A DNA stretch of 64,000 bases from positions 161,598-225,597 of the forward strand of contig NZ_CAKKLP010000007.1 in NCBI RefSeq assembly GCF_918698085.1. The letters are read 5' to 3'. Made by a program: the position numbers and the translations under genes. Shown here in pieces: positions 1 to 9,391 of this stretch. Under the pieces are notes generated by a model. The model searched no databases and had not been told where the DNA came from. It saw nothing but the letters and a program-made list of their open reading frames with translations. Every line of letters begins with the position of its first letter. The first letter of the stretch is position 1. Origin of the DNA: Chryseobacterium sp. Bi04. Its GTDB lineage: Bacteria; Bacteroidota; Bacteroidia; Flavobacteriales; Weeksellaceae.

Positions 1-1
1 T

Positions 2-895
2 TTACGGTCCTGTATGATGCTGACGATATATTTTATGTACGTTTTGCTTCAGAGAAAACCGGATCTGCTGCATGCATTGGGGTTATCGGCATTTATTATT
101 CTTGTTTTTGATACCCGGCAGTTTTTCGATATAGGATTTCAGCTTAGCTTTTTGGCTGTTTTAGGAATTTTTTGGTTAAATCAGCCTCTTTTGAATAGAT
201 TTCCAAAGCAGGATCAATATTGGAAAAAACTAATTTTTAATACGGTTACAATTTCTATTGCTGCACAGCTTGCCACACTTCCTTTGGTTTTATATTATTT
301 TCATCAGTTTTCCCTTATTTCGGTCATTGCCAATTTTATTATTGTTCCTTTTTCGGAAGTCATTATTGTATTTTCATTTTTAATGACGGTTCTTATTGCT
401 TTTAAGGTTGATTTTATGTTCATTAATACGGTGTATGACAATGGTATATTGCTGTTACTAAAGGTGATCCATTGGTTTGCAGAAGTAGATGTATTGTTTT
501 TTGAAAATATACCGGTGAATCTGATGGAAGTAGTATCAATGTTGGGAGTAGTATACTTGCTAAGAGCTGTGATTTTACATTGTAATTTTAAAAGTTTGAT
601 GAGGCTTTCAATGTCTGTTTTCGTCTTTTTCATAATAAGAACGGGGAGCAATGTGTTTGAAAACCAGAGAGAAGAAGTGTTGTTTCACGATTTTAATACT
701 AATAAAGTGTTTCTGGTGAAGAATGGAAATAAGGCCTGTTTTTGGATTTCGGATATATCTGATCAGGAAAAGGTGATCCGATATTTTATCAATCCTTACT
801 GTTCATCAAGGAGGATCGTACATTTTGAGATAAAAAGCCTGCCTCCATCTGTCCGGAAAATCGTTTTTCAGGATCATATTTATGAAATAAAATAG
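2..895 (+). CDS. comEC: ComEC/Rec2-family competence protein, C-terminal part (cut by window edge)
   Basis: Carboxy-terminal portion of a ComEC/Rec2-type inner-membrane protein, the channel that passes single-stranded DNA into the cytoplasm during natural transformation. The frame stays open to the left edge, so the amino terminus is outside the window; about 297 codons are visible. The phrase FDIGFQLSFLAVLGI near the beginning is the hallmark of the competence domain, and several hydrophobic helices follow to roughly visible residue 215. The last 80 residues are soluble. No HxHxDH metallo-beta-lactamase motif is visible, so this looks like the family form without a full C-terminal hydrolase domain. 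It ends before a 146-base gap that holds the sdh promoter. Confidence 0.85.
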   Translation, partial: LRSCMMLTIYFMYVLLQRKPDLLHALGLSAFIILVFDTRQFFDIGFQLSFLAVLGIFWLNQPLLNRFPKQDQYWKKLIFNTVTISIAAQLATLPLVLYYFHQFSLISVIANFIIVPFSEVIIVFSFLMTVLIAFKVDFMFINTVYDNGILLLLKVIHWFAEVDVLFFENIPVNLMEVVSMLGVVYLLRAVILHCNFKSLMRLSMSVFVFFIIRTGSNVFENQREEVLFHDFNTNKVFLVKNGNKACFWISDISDQEKVIRYFINPYCSSRRIVHFEIKSLPPSVRKIVFQDHIYEIK

Positions 896-1009
896 GATGG
901 TGTCTTCATGTTTCATTATGCTCTGTTTATCGTTGCGTGCTCTTATTTAGAAAGATTACAAACTGGTTATATGTGAGATTTCTCACTTTTCAATATTGTT
1001 AACATTCCT

Positions 1010-1017
1010 TAATTTTG
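1010..1017 (+). promoter_or_regulatory. Candidate -7 element of the sdhCAB promoter
   Basis: TAATTTTG matches the Bacteroidota -7 consensus TAnnTTTG and lies 24 bases before the sdhC start. I see no well-spaced TTG -33 element, so the assignment rests on the -7 box and its position. Confidence 0.5.
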
Positions 1018-1041
1018 TGGGAAATTCAAATTTAAACTTAT

Positions 1042-1704
1042 ATGGCAGGTTTAACGAGTTCTACGATAGGTAGAAAATATGCTATGGCATTATCAGCTAT
1101 GTTTTTGCTGATTTTTCTTATACTGCATTTGACGACCAATTTGTTATCAGTTCTTAATAAGGACGCCTTTAACACGGCATCTGACTTTATGGGCTATAAT
1201 CCTTTTGTGCAGTTCTTAATGCAGCCTATTCTTGGTTTTGCAGTAATTTTCCATTTTGCGATGGGGTTTGTACTGGAAATTAAGAATAATAAAGCGCGTC
1301 CGGTAAAGTACGCAGCAAACAATGCTTCTGTGAATTCTTCATGGATGTCCAGAAATATGATTATTTCCGGTGCTGTTATTTTAGCTTTCCTGGCGCTTCA
1401 CTTGTATGATTTCTGGCTTCATGAAATTAATTACAAGTATGTGGAAGGAATAGCTCCTGATGCAGAACGTTTCTGGCCTGAACTTCATGAGAAGTTTGCT
1501 GACCTTTGGAGAGTGGCTCTGTATGTGATCTCTTTTGTACTATTAGGATTACACTTAGCTCACGGATTTCAGTCTTCATTCCAGTCTGTAGGAGCAAGAC
1601 ATCCAAAGTATACGCCGGTGATTAAAGCTTTCGGGAAATGGTATTCAATCCTTATTCCTGCAGGGTTTATTTTAGTGGCTGTTTTTCATTTTATAACTCA
1701 ATAA
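1042..1704 (+). CDS. sdhC: Succinate dehydrogenase cytochrome b subunit
   Basis: Membrane anchor of succinate dehydrogenase / fumarate reductase (respiratory complex II), passing electrons between the iron-sulfur subunit and quinone in the inner membrane. The 220 residues form about five hydrophobic helices with histidines placed for heme binding (H29, H71, the LHLYDFWLH region and GLHLAHGFQ). This is the single-polypeptide b558-type anchor used by Bacteroidota instead of separate SdhC and SdhD. It is the first gene of sdhC-sdhA-sdhB, 15 bases before sdhA. The start is the only sensible ATG, close behind a candidate promoter. Confidence 0.93.
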   Translation: MAGLTSSTIGRKYAMALSAMFLLIFLILHLTTNLLSVLNKDAFNTASDFMGYNPFVQFLMQPILGFAVIFHFAMGFVLEIKNNKARPVKYAANNASVNSSWMSRNMIISGAVILAFLALHLYDFWLHEINYKYVEGIAPDAERFWPELHEKFADLWRVALYVISFVLLGLHLAHGFQSSFQSVGARHPKYTPVIKAFGKWYSILIPAGFILVAVFHFITQ

Positions 1705-1719
1705 TATCAATATACTAGT

Positions 1720-3732
1720 ATGAGTAAATTAGATTCAAGAATTCCAGCGGGTCCTCTTAAAGACAAGTGGAAAAATCATAAAGACCATATGAACCTTGTT
1801 GCACCAAACAACAGAGATAAGATTGATATTATTGTTGTAGGTACAGGTTTGGCAGGAGGCTCTGCTGCTGCTACTTTAGCTGAGCAAGGGTACAATGTGA
1901 AAGCATTCTGCTATCAGGATTCTCCAAGAAGAGCGCACTCTATTGCGGCTCAGGGAGGGATCAATGCTGCTAAAAACTATCAGGGTGATGGTGACTCTAC
2001 CTATAGATTGTTCTATGATACAATCAAAGGGGGTGACTATAGAGCAAGAGAAGCTAACGTTTACAGATTAGCTGAAGTTTCTGCAAATATTATTGACCAG
2101 TGTGTTTCTCAGGGAGTTCCTTTTGGTAGAGACTACGGTGGCCAGTTAGATAACCGTTCATTTGGTGGGGTTCAGGTAAAAAGAACCTTCTATGCAAAAG
2201 GGCAGACGGGACAACAGTTGTTATTGGGTGCATATTCTGCAATGAGCCGTCAGATCGGTAAAGGAAGAATTAAAATGTACAACCGTCATGAAATGCTGGA
2301 CCTTGTTATTGTTGACGGAAAAGCAAGAGGTATCATTGCAAGAAACCTGGTAACAGGTGAAGTTGAAAGACATTCTGCACACGCTGTAGTAATTGCTTCA
2401 GGAGGTTACGGAAACGTATATTTCCTTTCTACCAACGCGATGGGATCAAACGTTTCTGCAGCATGGAAGATCCACAAAAAAGGAGCTTACTTTGCAAACC
2501 CTTGTTATGTACAGATTCACCCGACTTGTATTCCTGTTCACGGAACACAGCAGTCTAAACTGACGTTGATGTCTGAATCATTAAGAAACTCCGGAAGAAT
2601 CTGGGTTCCTAAAAAACTTGAAGATTCAGTAGCGATCAGAGAAGGTAAATTAAGACCTGAAAATATTAAAGAAGAAGATAGAGATTATTATTTGGAAAGA
2701 AGATACCCTGCATTCGGTAACCTTGTGCCTAGAGACGTTGCGTCAAGAGCGGCTAAGGAAAGATGTGATGCCGGTTTCGGAATCGAAAACAATGATACTA
2801 AAGAAGGTGTTTACCTGGATTTCTCCACAGAAATCATGAAGAAAGGTAAAGAAGCCGCTATCGAAAAACATATTCATAACCCAACTGACCAGCAGCTTTA
2901 TGATTTGGGTAAAAGCTGGGTTGAGGAGAAATACGGTAACCTATTCGTAATGTATGAAAAGATTACGGCTGATGATCCTTACAAAACTCCAATGAAAATT
3001 TATCCGGCAGTTCACTATACAATGGGAGGTGTTTGGGTTGATTATAACCTTCAGTCTACCATTCCTGGATGTTTCGTAATCGGTGAAGCTAACTTCTCTG
3101 ACCACGGAGCCAACAGACTGGGAGCTTCTGCTTTGATGCAGGGTCTTGCTGATGGATATTTCGTGCTTCCTTATACTATTGCAGATTATCTTTCTGCAGA
3201 TATCAGAACAGGAGAAATTCCTACCAATTCAGGAGCATTTGATGAAGCTGAAAAGGGAATTAAAGAGAAAATTAATTTCTTCCTGAACAATAAAGGAACG
3301 CATTCAGTAGATCACTTCCATAAACAATTAGGACACATTATGTGGAATAAAGTAGGTATGGGAAGAACTCCTGAAGGATTAAGAGAAGCAATCAAAGAAA
3401 TTGAAGAAGTAAGAAAAGACTTCTGGAAAAATGTAAAAGTTCCTGGTGAAGGAGAAGGGATGAACACTGAGCTTGAAAAAGCATTCAGAGTAGCAGACTT
3501 CCTTGAATTAGGACAATTAATGGCTATCGATGCACTACACAGAAATGAATCTTGTGGTGGACATTTCCGTGAGGATCACTCAACTCCAGATGGAGAGGCG
3601 GAAAGAGATGACGTAAATTACAAATACGTCGGAGCTTGGGAATATCAGGGAGAAGATATCAACGCGGAAGTGTTGCATAAAGAAGATCTGATATATGACA
3701 ACATCGAGGTTAAAACTAGAAGTTACAAATAA
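1720..3732 (+). CDS. sdhA: Succinate dehydrogenase / fumarate reductase flavoprotein subunit
   Basis: Catalytic subunit that oxidises succinate to fumarate, linking the TCA cycle to the quinone pool. The FAD-binding fold begins near residue 36 with the glycine motif GTGLAGG (41-47). The [12 protein letters not shown] segment carries the histidine (H73) expected to bind FAD covalently. Substrate-site signatures include the IHPT segment and the arginine-bearing VPRDVASRA. The length of 670 residues matches the Bacteroidota/epsilon type, which is longer than the E. coli enzyme. It sits between sdhC and sdhB, 24 bases before sdhB, in one transcription unit. Confidence 0.96.
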   Translation: MSKLDSRIPAGPLKDKWKNHKDHMNLVAPNNRDKIDIIVVGTGLAGGSAAATLAEQGYNVKAFCYQDSPRRAHSIAAQGGINAAKNYQGDGDSTYRLFYDTIKGGDYRAREANVYRLAEVSANIIDQCVSQGVPFGRDYGGQLDNRSFGGVQVKRTFYAKGQTGQQLLLGAYSAMSRQIGKGRIKMYNRHEMLDLVIVDGKARGIIARNLVTGEVERHSAHAVVIASGGYGNVYFLSTNAMGSNVSAAWKIHKKGAYFANPCYVQIHPTCIPVHGTQQSKLTLMSESLRNSGRIWVPKKLEDSVAIREGKLRPENIKEEDRDYYLERRYPAFGNLVPRDVASRAAKERCDAGFGIENNDTKEGVYLDFSTEIMKKGKEAAIEKHIHNPTDQQLYDLGKSWVEEKYGNLFVMYEKITADDPYKTPMKIYPAVHYTMGGVWVDYNLQSTIPGCFVIGEANFSDHGANRLGASALMQGLADGYFVLPYTIADYLSADIRTGEIPTNSGAFDEAEKGIKEKINFFLNNKGTHSVDHFHKQLGHIMWNKVGMGRTPEGLREAIKEIEEVRKDFWKNVKVPGEGEGMNTELEKAFRVADFLELGQLMAIDALHRNESCGGHFREDHSTPDGEAERDDVNYKYVGAWEYQGEDINAEVLHKEDLIYDNIEVKTRSYK

Positions 3733-3756
3733 TCTCCAACCTATAAATAAAAAATT

Positions 3757-4524
3757 ATGAGTGCAAAAAAAGGCTTACATCTTACGCTGAAAATTTGGAG
3801 ACAAAAAAATAGTAAAACTAAAGGTCAGTTTGAGACCTATAAAATATCAGATGTTTCCACAGATTCTTCATTTCTGGAGATGCTGGACATCCTGAACGAA
3901 AATTTAATTAACGAAGGAAAAGAGCCGATCGCTTTTGACCACGACTGTCGTGAGGGGATCTGCGGAATGTGTTCTCTTTACATCAATGGTAGAGCACACG
4001 GCCCGGACACGGGGATCACTACCTGCCAGCTTCACATGAGAATGTTCAAAGACGGTGAGACCATCGTTATTGAACCGTGGAGAAGTGCTGCTTTCCCGGT
4101 TATTAAAGACTTAATGGTAGACAGAAGTGCATTTGACAGAGTAATGGCTGCAGGTGGTTTCGTTTCTGTAAATACTTCAGGAAATACATTGGATGCGAAT
4201 GCTATTCCGGTTCCTAAAGAAGATGCAGACAGAGCTATGGATGCTGCTGCCTGTATCGGATGTGGAGCTTGTGTAGCAACATGTAAAAACGGATCTGCAA
4301 TGTTATTCGTGGGAGCTAAAGTCTCTCAGTTTGCTTTACTTCCTCAAGGTAGAGTAGAAGCGAAAAGAAGAGTGCTGAACATGGTGAAAGCTATGGATGA
4401 AGAAGGGTTCGGAAACTGTTCAAATACCGGAGCATGTGAAATAGAATGTCCTAAAGGTATTTCTCTTGAGAATATCGCAAGAATGAACAGAGAATATATG
4501 GCTGCTCTTGTAGACCAGGGATAG
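3757..4524 (+). CDS. sdhB: Succinate dehydrogenase iron-sulfur subunit
   Basis: Electron-transfer subunit between SdhA flavin and the quinone site. The N-terminal ferredoxin-like domain binds a [2Fe-2S] cluster through C64, C69, C72 and C90. The C-terminal domain has the ferredoxin motif [12 protein letters not shown] (from C166) and a second cysteine set around [14 protein letters not shown], matching [4Fe-4S] and [3Fe-4S] clusters. At 255 residues it has the usual length. It is the last gene of the operon and is followed 17 bases later by a strong intrinsic terminator. Confidence 0.96.
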   Translation: MSAKKGLHLTLKIWRQKNSKTKGQFETYKISDVSTDSSFLEMLDILNENLINEGKEPIAFDHDCREGICGMCSLYINGRAHGPDTGITTCQLHMRMFKDGETIVIEPWRSAAFPVIKDLMVDRSAFDRVMAAGGFVSVNTSGNTLDANAIPVPKEDADRAMDAAACIGCGACVATCKNGSAMLFVGAKVSQFALLPQGRVEAKRRVLNMVKAMDEEGFGNCSNTGACEIECPKGISLENIARMNREYMAALVDQG

Positions 4525-4541
4525 AATTGATTCAAATACAT

Positions 4542-4575
4542 AAAAAGTCGTCTCCATCCGGGGACGACTTTTTTT
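4542..4575 (+). terminator. Intrinsic terminator after sdhB
   Basis: An AAAAAGTCGTC / GACGACTTTTT stem with a short loop runs into a T tract. It closes the sdhCAB operon. The remaining gap up to 4804 is A/T rich and shows no gene. Confidence 0.9.
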
Positions 4576-4804
4576 ATGCCGGATATTTCTGCTGTTAAAG
4601 TTTGTTAACTTATTAATATGCTTTGGTATTCTTTGTTTAATAAGTCTATATTTGGTGGGTAATAGAATTGCTTAATAAACAATTCTGAGACATTGTAAAG
4701 AGATTAATTGTGCCTGAAACAGAATCTGAAAAGCCTGTTTTTATAGGGCGTAAGAAAATTTCTAAAAAAAAATAGTAGTGTTAATTAAGAAGCCTTAAAA
4801 AGCG

Positions 4805-4812
4805 TATTTTTG
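4805..4812 (+). promoter_or_regulatory. Candidate -7 element for the DUF4369-type lipoprotein gene
   Basis: TATTTTTG fits TAnnTTTG and is 20 bases before the start at 4833. No clear -33 TTG is seen at the expected distance. Confidence 0.45.
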
Positions 4813-4832
4813 TGTAAAATTTAAAAATTGAA

Positions 4833-6377
4833 ATGAAAAAATATCTTTTATTGTTTATCATCGCGATTTTCGTGATGTCTTGTTCAAAAAAAGTAGAAGT
4901 AAAAGGGAAAATTACCGGTGGTGCTCCATTAGAGAGAATTGAATTTGTAGAAGCTTCAGGAGTAGGAACCCTACCTTTAATTAATATAGGTTTAGATAAA
5001 GACGGAAATTTTTCAGGAAGCTTCGAAGCTCCTAAAGATGGAATGTATGTTATTAATTATGCTAACAGACAAAACCTGATCTATCTTGAAGGAGGACAAA
5101 ATGTAAATATCTCAGGAAATGGAATGACTTTCCCAAATGAATTTGTTATAACCGGAGATGCTAAAAAGAACAATGATTTTCTTCAGGCTACCCAAAAATT
5201 TTTAGGTGAGTATGGAAGTAAGCTAAACCTAAACCAATTAATGGCTGGTGATGAAGCTTCATTTTTGAAAGGAATCCATAAAGTAGAAGCTGATATCAAC
5301 AAAAATGTAGATGACCTGGCTAAGAAAAATAATCCTAGTAAAGGGCTTATCACCTGGAAGAAAAATGATATTAAAGTAACGATCCTTAATTTATTGGCTA
5401 ATTACGAAATGTCACATGGTCCAATGGCTGGGAATATGTCATATAAAGCTTCAAAGGCTTTTAAAGACTATGAAGTAAAGCTAGAAGATGATAAAGAAGC
5501 AATGGTAAAAACAATACCGCTTTACAGACAGTATTTACTTGTAAAAATGACACCTGATTTCCAAAAGTATGCGGAAGCTAACAGTAAAGGAAAAACTGAT
5601 ATTACCACTTCAGAATTGTTTGCTCAGTATCTGAAGACTAAAAAGGATATCTCTCAGACTGCAAAAGACTACCTTTTAGCTTTTGTAATGGCTCAGACTG
5701 ATATTCATCCGACGACTCCTGCCAAGAGAATCGATAAAATCAAAAAAATTATTGATTCAGATATTAAAGATGCTACCATTAAAAGTGATCTTCTTAAAAT
5801 GCAGATGGCTATTACAGGACTTAAAATTGGAGATGCTGCTCCTGAAGCTCCTTTGGTAAAACAGGACGGAAAGTCTTATAAACTTTCTGAAAATAAAGGA
5901 AAACCTTATATGCTATTCTTTTATGCATCATGGAATCCTTACATCAGCGAAGCTACAGTACCTGTACTGAAAGAAGTTGTAAATTTTTATAAATCTAAAA
6001 TGAACTTTGTATTTGTGAATGTAGATGATACAAAAGATCAGTTTGTAAAAACCAGCAATTCTCTATTGAAAGGTATTCAGGGAGTAAATGTTTACGGAGA
6101 AAAAGGAATGGAATCTGAGATCGCTAAAAAATATGGCGTATATGGATTTAAGTTACCTTGTTTTGTAATCATAGACAAAGATGGTAAAATTGCCAGCAGA
6201 TCTTTTGTAAACCTGGGAGAGCAGGAATTGGTAACTATTTTGGATAAATTGACAGGTCTTGCAGCGCCAAGAGTAGATCAGGCTCCACAACAAATGCCAG
6301 AAGGATTGCAAGTGGATCCGTCTGCACAGCAACAGTCTCCACAGCCGGCAAATCCACAGCCAGCTCAGACGAAATAA
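4833..6377 (+). CDS. Lipoprotein with DUF4369-like N-terminus and cysteine-less thioredoxin-like domain
   Basis: Exported lipoprotein: the signal peptide ends in the lipobox FVMSC with C17. The N-terminal beta-rich part resembles DUF4369, which in Bacteroidota precedes TlpA/AhpC-type thioredoxin domains. The C-terminal domain (about 330-475) has the TlpA layout, with a GDAAPEAPL start, an FFYASW strand and a cis-proline region KLPCFVIIDKDG. The position of the CxxC redox site is occupied by N368-P-Y-I371 after W367, so the usual disulfide chemistry should be absent. The tail from about residue 476 is Q/P-rich and low complexity. It is monocistronic between two terminators. The fold is clear; the function is not. 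Confidence 0.8.
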   Translation: MKKYLLLFIIAIFVMSCSKKVEVKGKITGGAPLERIEFVEASGVGTLPLINIGLDKDGNFSGSFEAPKDGMYVINYANRQNLIYLEGGQNVNISGNGMTFPNEFVITGDAKKNNDFLQATQKFLGEYGSKLNLNQLMAGDEASFLKGIHKVEADINKNVDDLAKKNNPSKGLITWKKNDIKVTILNLLANYEMSHGPMAGNMSYKASKAFKDYEVKLEDDKEAMVKTIPLYRQYLLVKMTPDFQKYAEANSKGKTDITTSELFAQYLKTKKDISQTAKDYLLAFVMAQTDIHPTTPAKRIDKIKKIIDSDIKDATIKSDLLKMQMAITGLKIGDAAPEAPLVKQDGKSYKLSENKGKPYMLFFYASWNPYISEATVPVLKEVVNFYKSKMNFVFVNVDDTKDQFVKTSNSLLKGIQGVNVYGEKGMESEIAKKYGVYGFKLPCFVIIDKDGKIASRSFVNLGEQELVTILDKLTGLAAPRVDQAPQQMPEGLQVDPSAQQQSPQPANPQPAQTK

Positions 6378-6397
6378 TAAACTTTAACATAGATGGA

Positions 6398-6426
6398 AAC
6401 CTTATCTTCGGATAAGGTTTTTTTTT
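6398..6426 (+). terminator. Intrinsic terminator with TTCG tetraloop
   Basis: AACCTTATC and GATAAGGTT pair around a TTCG loop, followed by a run of eight or more T. It ends the lipoprotein gene. Confidence 0.9.
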
Positions 6427-6430
6427 ATTG

Positions 6431-6438
6431 TATTTTTG
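6431..6438 (+). promoter_or_regulatory. Possible -7 element for rlmD
   Basis: TATTTTTG fits TAnnTTTG directly behind the preceding terminator. The distance to rlmD is about 110 bases and there is no obvious -33 box. Confidence 0.3.
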
Positions 6439-6548
6439 CAGAATTAAACCGGAAGTTTCTTTCGGCTGTATTAGAAAAAATAGAAATAGAGATGTAGGAA
6501 TGAAGCCTTCCGGTTTCGTCCTGCTATTAAAAGAAATTGAGTTTACGG

Positions 6549-7955
6549 ATGAAAAAGAAGAAAGATATAATTCTTGAAAATATTAAGTTATTCGGAGCAG
6601 GGGCAAAAGGTGTCGCGATTGGAAAAACGGAAGAAGGAAAAACAGTATTGGTCTCAGGAGCGGTCCCGGGAGATGTAGTCAATGCAAGAGTGAAAAAATC
6701 CAAGTCCAAATACTATGAGGCAGAAACTGTAGAAGTGGTGGAGCCTTCAGCCTTCAGAGTAGAACCTAAATGTATTCATTTTGGAACATGTGGGGGATGT
6801 AAGTGGCAGAATATGAGCTACGAAAAACAACTGGACTTCAAGCAGGAAGAAGTATATAATAATATTAAAAGAATCGGGGGTATTGACGACTTTGAAACCG
6901 TTCCGATCTTAGGTGCTGAAGAACAGTATTTTTACAGAAATAAAATGGAGTTTTCTTTCTCCAATGCGAGATGGCTTACTCAGTATGAAATAAGCTCTGA
7001 AGAAAATTTTGGCAGTAAAGATACCCTGGGCTTCCATATTCCGGGGATGTGGAGTAAAATTCTCGATCTTAAAGAATGTTTTCTTCAGGAAGATCCTTCC
7101 AATGCAATAAGACTTGCCGTAAAACAATATGGTGTCAATAACGGACTGGATTTCTTTGATGTGAGAAATCAGGAAGGTTTCTTAAGAATCTTAATGATGA
7201 GACAAAACTCTAAAGGGGAATGGATGGTATTATTCCAGCTTTACAGAGAAGAAAAAGAAAACAGAGAAAAGCTTTTTGAATTTTTATTGGAGAAGTTTCC
7301 GCAGATCAAAACTCTGGTATATGCTATTAATCCAAAACAGAATGATTCAATCTATGATTTAAATATCAATGTTTATTTCGGAGAGGGATATCTGATGGAA
7401 GAAATGGACGGGCTGAAGTTTAAGATCGGGCCGAAATCATTTTTTCAAACCAACTATAAACAGGCTTTAGAGCTATATAGAAAAACATTGGAATTTGCTG
7501 ATCTGAAAGGGCATGAAGTGGTTTATGACCTTTATACAGGAACAGGGACTATAGCACAGTATGTAGCAAGAAATGCAAAACAGGTTATAGGAATAGAATC
7601 TGTGCAGGAAGCTATAGATGCGGCCATAGAGCATGCTGAATTAAATGGCCTTACCAACTGTACCTTCTATTGTGGTGATATGAAAAATGTTTTTAATGAT
7701 GAATTTATGGAAAATCATCCTAAAGCAGATGTTTTAATCACGGATCCGCCAAGAGATGGAATGCATCAGAAAGTAGTAGAGCAAATCTTAAAGCTTGCCC
7801 CGGAAAAAGTAGTCTATGTAAGCTGTAATTCAGCAACACAGGCGAGGGATCTTGCACTGATGAAAGATCATTATACGTTGGTGAAAATATTACCGGTAGA
7901 TATGTTCCCACAAACTCATCATGTGGAAAACATTGCTTTATTGGTTAAAAAATAA
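6549..7955 (+). CDS. rlmD: 23S rRNA (uracil-5-)-methyltransferase, RlmD/RumA family
   Basis: S-adenosylmethionine-dependent methyltransferase placing the C5 methyl on a 23S rRNA uridine (U1939 in E. coli numbering). An N-terminal TRAM-like beta domain is followed by the iron-sulfur cysteine motif CIHFGTCGGCKW. The catalytic domain has the FFQTNY segment, the SAM loop YDLYTGTGTI, the DPPRDG motif and the nucleophile in VYVSCNSATQARD. A TTG at 6537 is in frame, but the ATG at 6549 begins the conserved lysine-rich start and is preferred (468 residues). The two small envelope genes downstream usually follow this gene in flavobacteria (from memory). Confidence 0.9.
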   Translation: MKKKKDIILENIKLFGAGAKGVAIGKTEEGKTVLVSGAVPGDVVNARVKKSKSKYYEAETVEVVEPSAFRVEPKCIHFGTCGGCKWQNMSYEKQLDFKQEEVYNNIKRIGGIDDFETVPILGAEEQYFYRNKMEFSFSNARWLTQYEISSEENFGSKDTLGFHIPGMWSKILDLKECFLQEDPSNAIRLAVKQYGVNNGLDFFDVRNQEGFLRILMMRQNSKGEWMVLFQLYREEKENREKLFEFLLEKFPQIKTLVYAINPKQNDSIYDLNINVYFGEGYLMEEMDGLKFKIGPKSFFQTNYKQALELYRKTLEFADLKGHEVVYDLYTGTGTIAQYVARNAKQVIGIESVQEAIDAAIEHAELNGLTNCTFYCGDMKNVFNDEFMENHPKADVLITDPPRDGMHQKVVEQILKLAPEKVVYVSCNSATQARDLALMKDHYTLVKILPVDMFPQTHHVENIALLVKK

Positions 7956-7970
7956 ATTTATTTAAATTTG
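7941..7970 (+). promoter_or_regulatory. Promoter for the 7987-9088 gene pair
   Basis: TTG (7941-7943) and TAAATTTG (7963-7970) are separated by 19 bases, the Flavobacterium sigma-factor pattern. It overlaps the end of rlmD. Confidence 0.55.
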
Positions 7971-7986
7971 AATCTCAAATCTTAAT

Positions 7987-8463
7987 ATGAAGTATTTTAA
8001 AATTCTCATAATGACCTGTTTTCTGACAATGCTTTGGTCCTGTGGTGGAGATGATGATATCTGTGAAAGCGGAGAGGGGACACCAAGAATGAAGGTGGCA
8101 TTTAAGTCGATGGAATCTGGAAAAGCAAGAACATTAGATTCCCTAAGTGTGGCTGTAGACTATGGATCCGGTAAAGTAGATCTGGGATGGCAGACAAAAA
8201 TAGAATCAAGGCTTATTCCATTGAGAGTAGATGATTCTCCTTATACGGATGTGTATTTTAAGGTATCTGCCAAAGGAGCGGAATCTAAAGTTAGGATCAA
8301 ATATACGACCCAATCTACCTATGTATCTCCAGGATGTGGGATCAAAAAAGCATATGAGAATTTAACCTCAGAATTAATAACTCCCAATCCTGTTCAAAAT
8401 CTGGAAGCCGGACAAAATCAAATAGAGAATGAAGACAAGACTAATCTTTACCTTCTTTTTTAG
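7987..8463 (+). CDS. Small lipoprotein, DUF6452-like
   Basis: A 158-residue exported lipoprotein with a signal peptide ending LWSC (C19), then an acidic GGDDDICESGEGTPRM segment. That segment and the position behind rlmD recall the flavobacterial DUF6452 family; the assignment is from memory and the function is unknown. The rest looks like a beta-sandwich of about 110 residues. The final 35 bases overlap the next gene in another frame, suggesting coupled translation. The protein probably sits in the envelope facing the periplasm. Confidence 0.7.
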   Translation: MKYFKILIMTCFLTMLWSCGGDDDICESGEGTPRMKVAFKSMESGKARTLDSLSVAVDYGSGKVDLGWQTKIESRLIPLRVDDSPYTDVYFKVSAKGAESKVRIKYTTQSTYVSPGCGIKKAYENLTSELITPNPVQNLEAGQNQIENEDKTNLYLLF

Positions 8464-9088
8464 TATACTAGGAATACTGAGTTGGGCACAGGATAAGAAA
8501 GAGACAAAGAAGGAACCCCTAAAATACGAACCTAATTTTATGATTGGTTTTGATGTTCTGAATACAGGGGCTGCTTTCTTTTCGGACAGAAAATTATATC
8601 AGGGATTTATTTCTTCAAAAGTAAGAGGTAATGTTCATGCTGTTGCTGAAGCAGGATTTGAGAAAAATATATATCAGAAAAATGGATATGATGCTAAAGT
8701 AAATGGTCCCTTTGTGAAATTGGGTGCATTTTATATGTTGGCGAAAGATGCAGAAAACGAATTTAACGGCTTCTATGCGGGAGGAAAAGTAGGCGGATCA
8801 TTTTATAAACAGGAATATATGGCCATACCGGTGCGTGGATTTGGGGGAAGTAGTTCTTCAGTAGCGTTTCCTTCTTCATCACAGTCTTCTTTCTGGCTGG
8901 AAGGAACATTGGGAGGCAGGGTACAGCTCTTTGAGTCTAATTTCTATATTGATGTGAATCTGCAGCCCCGCTATTTAGTATATACTACAAAACAGGACGA
9001 TATATCCCCCATGATTATCCCCGGATTTGGAAGAAGTTCTTCTAAATTCAATATGGGATTTGCCTGGAATATAGCATACAAATTTTAA
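8429..9088 (+). CDS. Outer-membrane-type protein, DUF6048-like
   Basis: A 219-residue protein with a signal peptide of about 20 residues ending near SWAQ. The mature part alternates hydrophobic and polar residues in short strands and ends in NIAYKF, with the terminal phenylalanine typical of outer-membrane beta barrels. The position after rlmD and the lipoprotein matches the flavobacterial DUF6048 family (recalled, not searched). It starts 35 bases inside the preceding gene, so the two are likely made together and may work as a pair. Function unknown. Confidence 0.7.
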   Translation: MKTRLIFTFFFSILGILSWAQDKKETKKEPLKYEPNFMIGFDVLNTGAAFFSDRKLYQGFISSKVRGNVHAVAEAGFEKNIYQKNGYDAKVNGPFVKLGAFYMLAKDAENEFNGFYAGGKVGGSFYKQEYMAIPVRGFGGSSSSVAFPSSSQSSFWLEGTLGGRVQLFESNFYIDVNLQPRYLVYTTKQDDISPMIIPGFGRSSSKFNMGFAWNIAYKF

Positions 9089-9112
9089 AAGGAGCGTTAA
9101 GCTCCTTTTTTT
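9088..9112 (+). terminator. Intrinsic terminator
   Basis: AAAGGAGC / GCTCCTTT hairpin followed by T residues, ending the two-gene unit. The 280 bases behind it are A/T rich with only the next promoter visible. Confidence 0.85.
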
Positions 9113-9360
9113 GTGATTACATTTTATCAGGCAGTAAAATAGACTGTGCCCGGATTAATTTTAAGAAGAAGTGAATTATGATATCACGATAATATATTCG
9201 GTCGAAGTACTATGTTTATTGTGAAAATTTTTATTTTTTGTCTATATTATAAAACTAAATATTTAAATTATTTTTGTGTTATTATAACGTATTTTACTTT
9301 TGATTATGGTATTTGTTTTAAATAATGATTAAAATTTAATAATTAGTAGTATAAAATAAT

Positions 9361-9368
9361 TATATTTG
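9361..9368 (+). promoter_or_regulatory. Candidate -7 element for the first metallopeptidase gene
   Basis: TATATTTG matches TAnnTTTG and is 23 bases before the start at 9392. The region upstream is too A/T rich to name a -33 box. Confidence 0.5.
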
Positions 9369-9391
9369 GAAAAAAATATAATTAACTTTTT

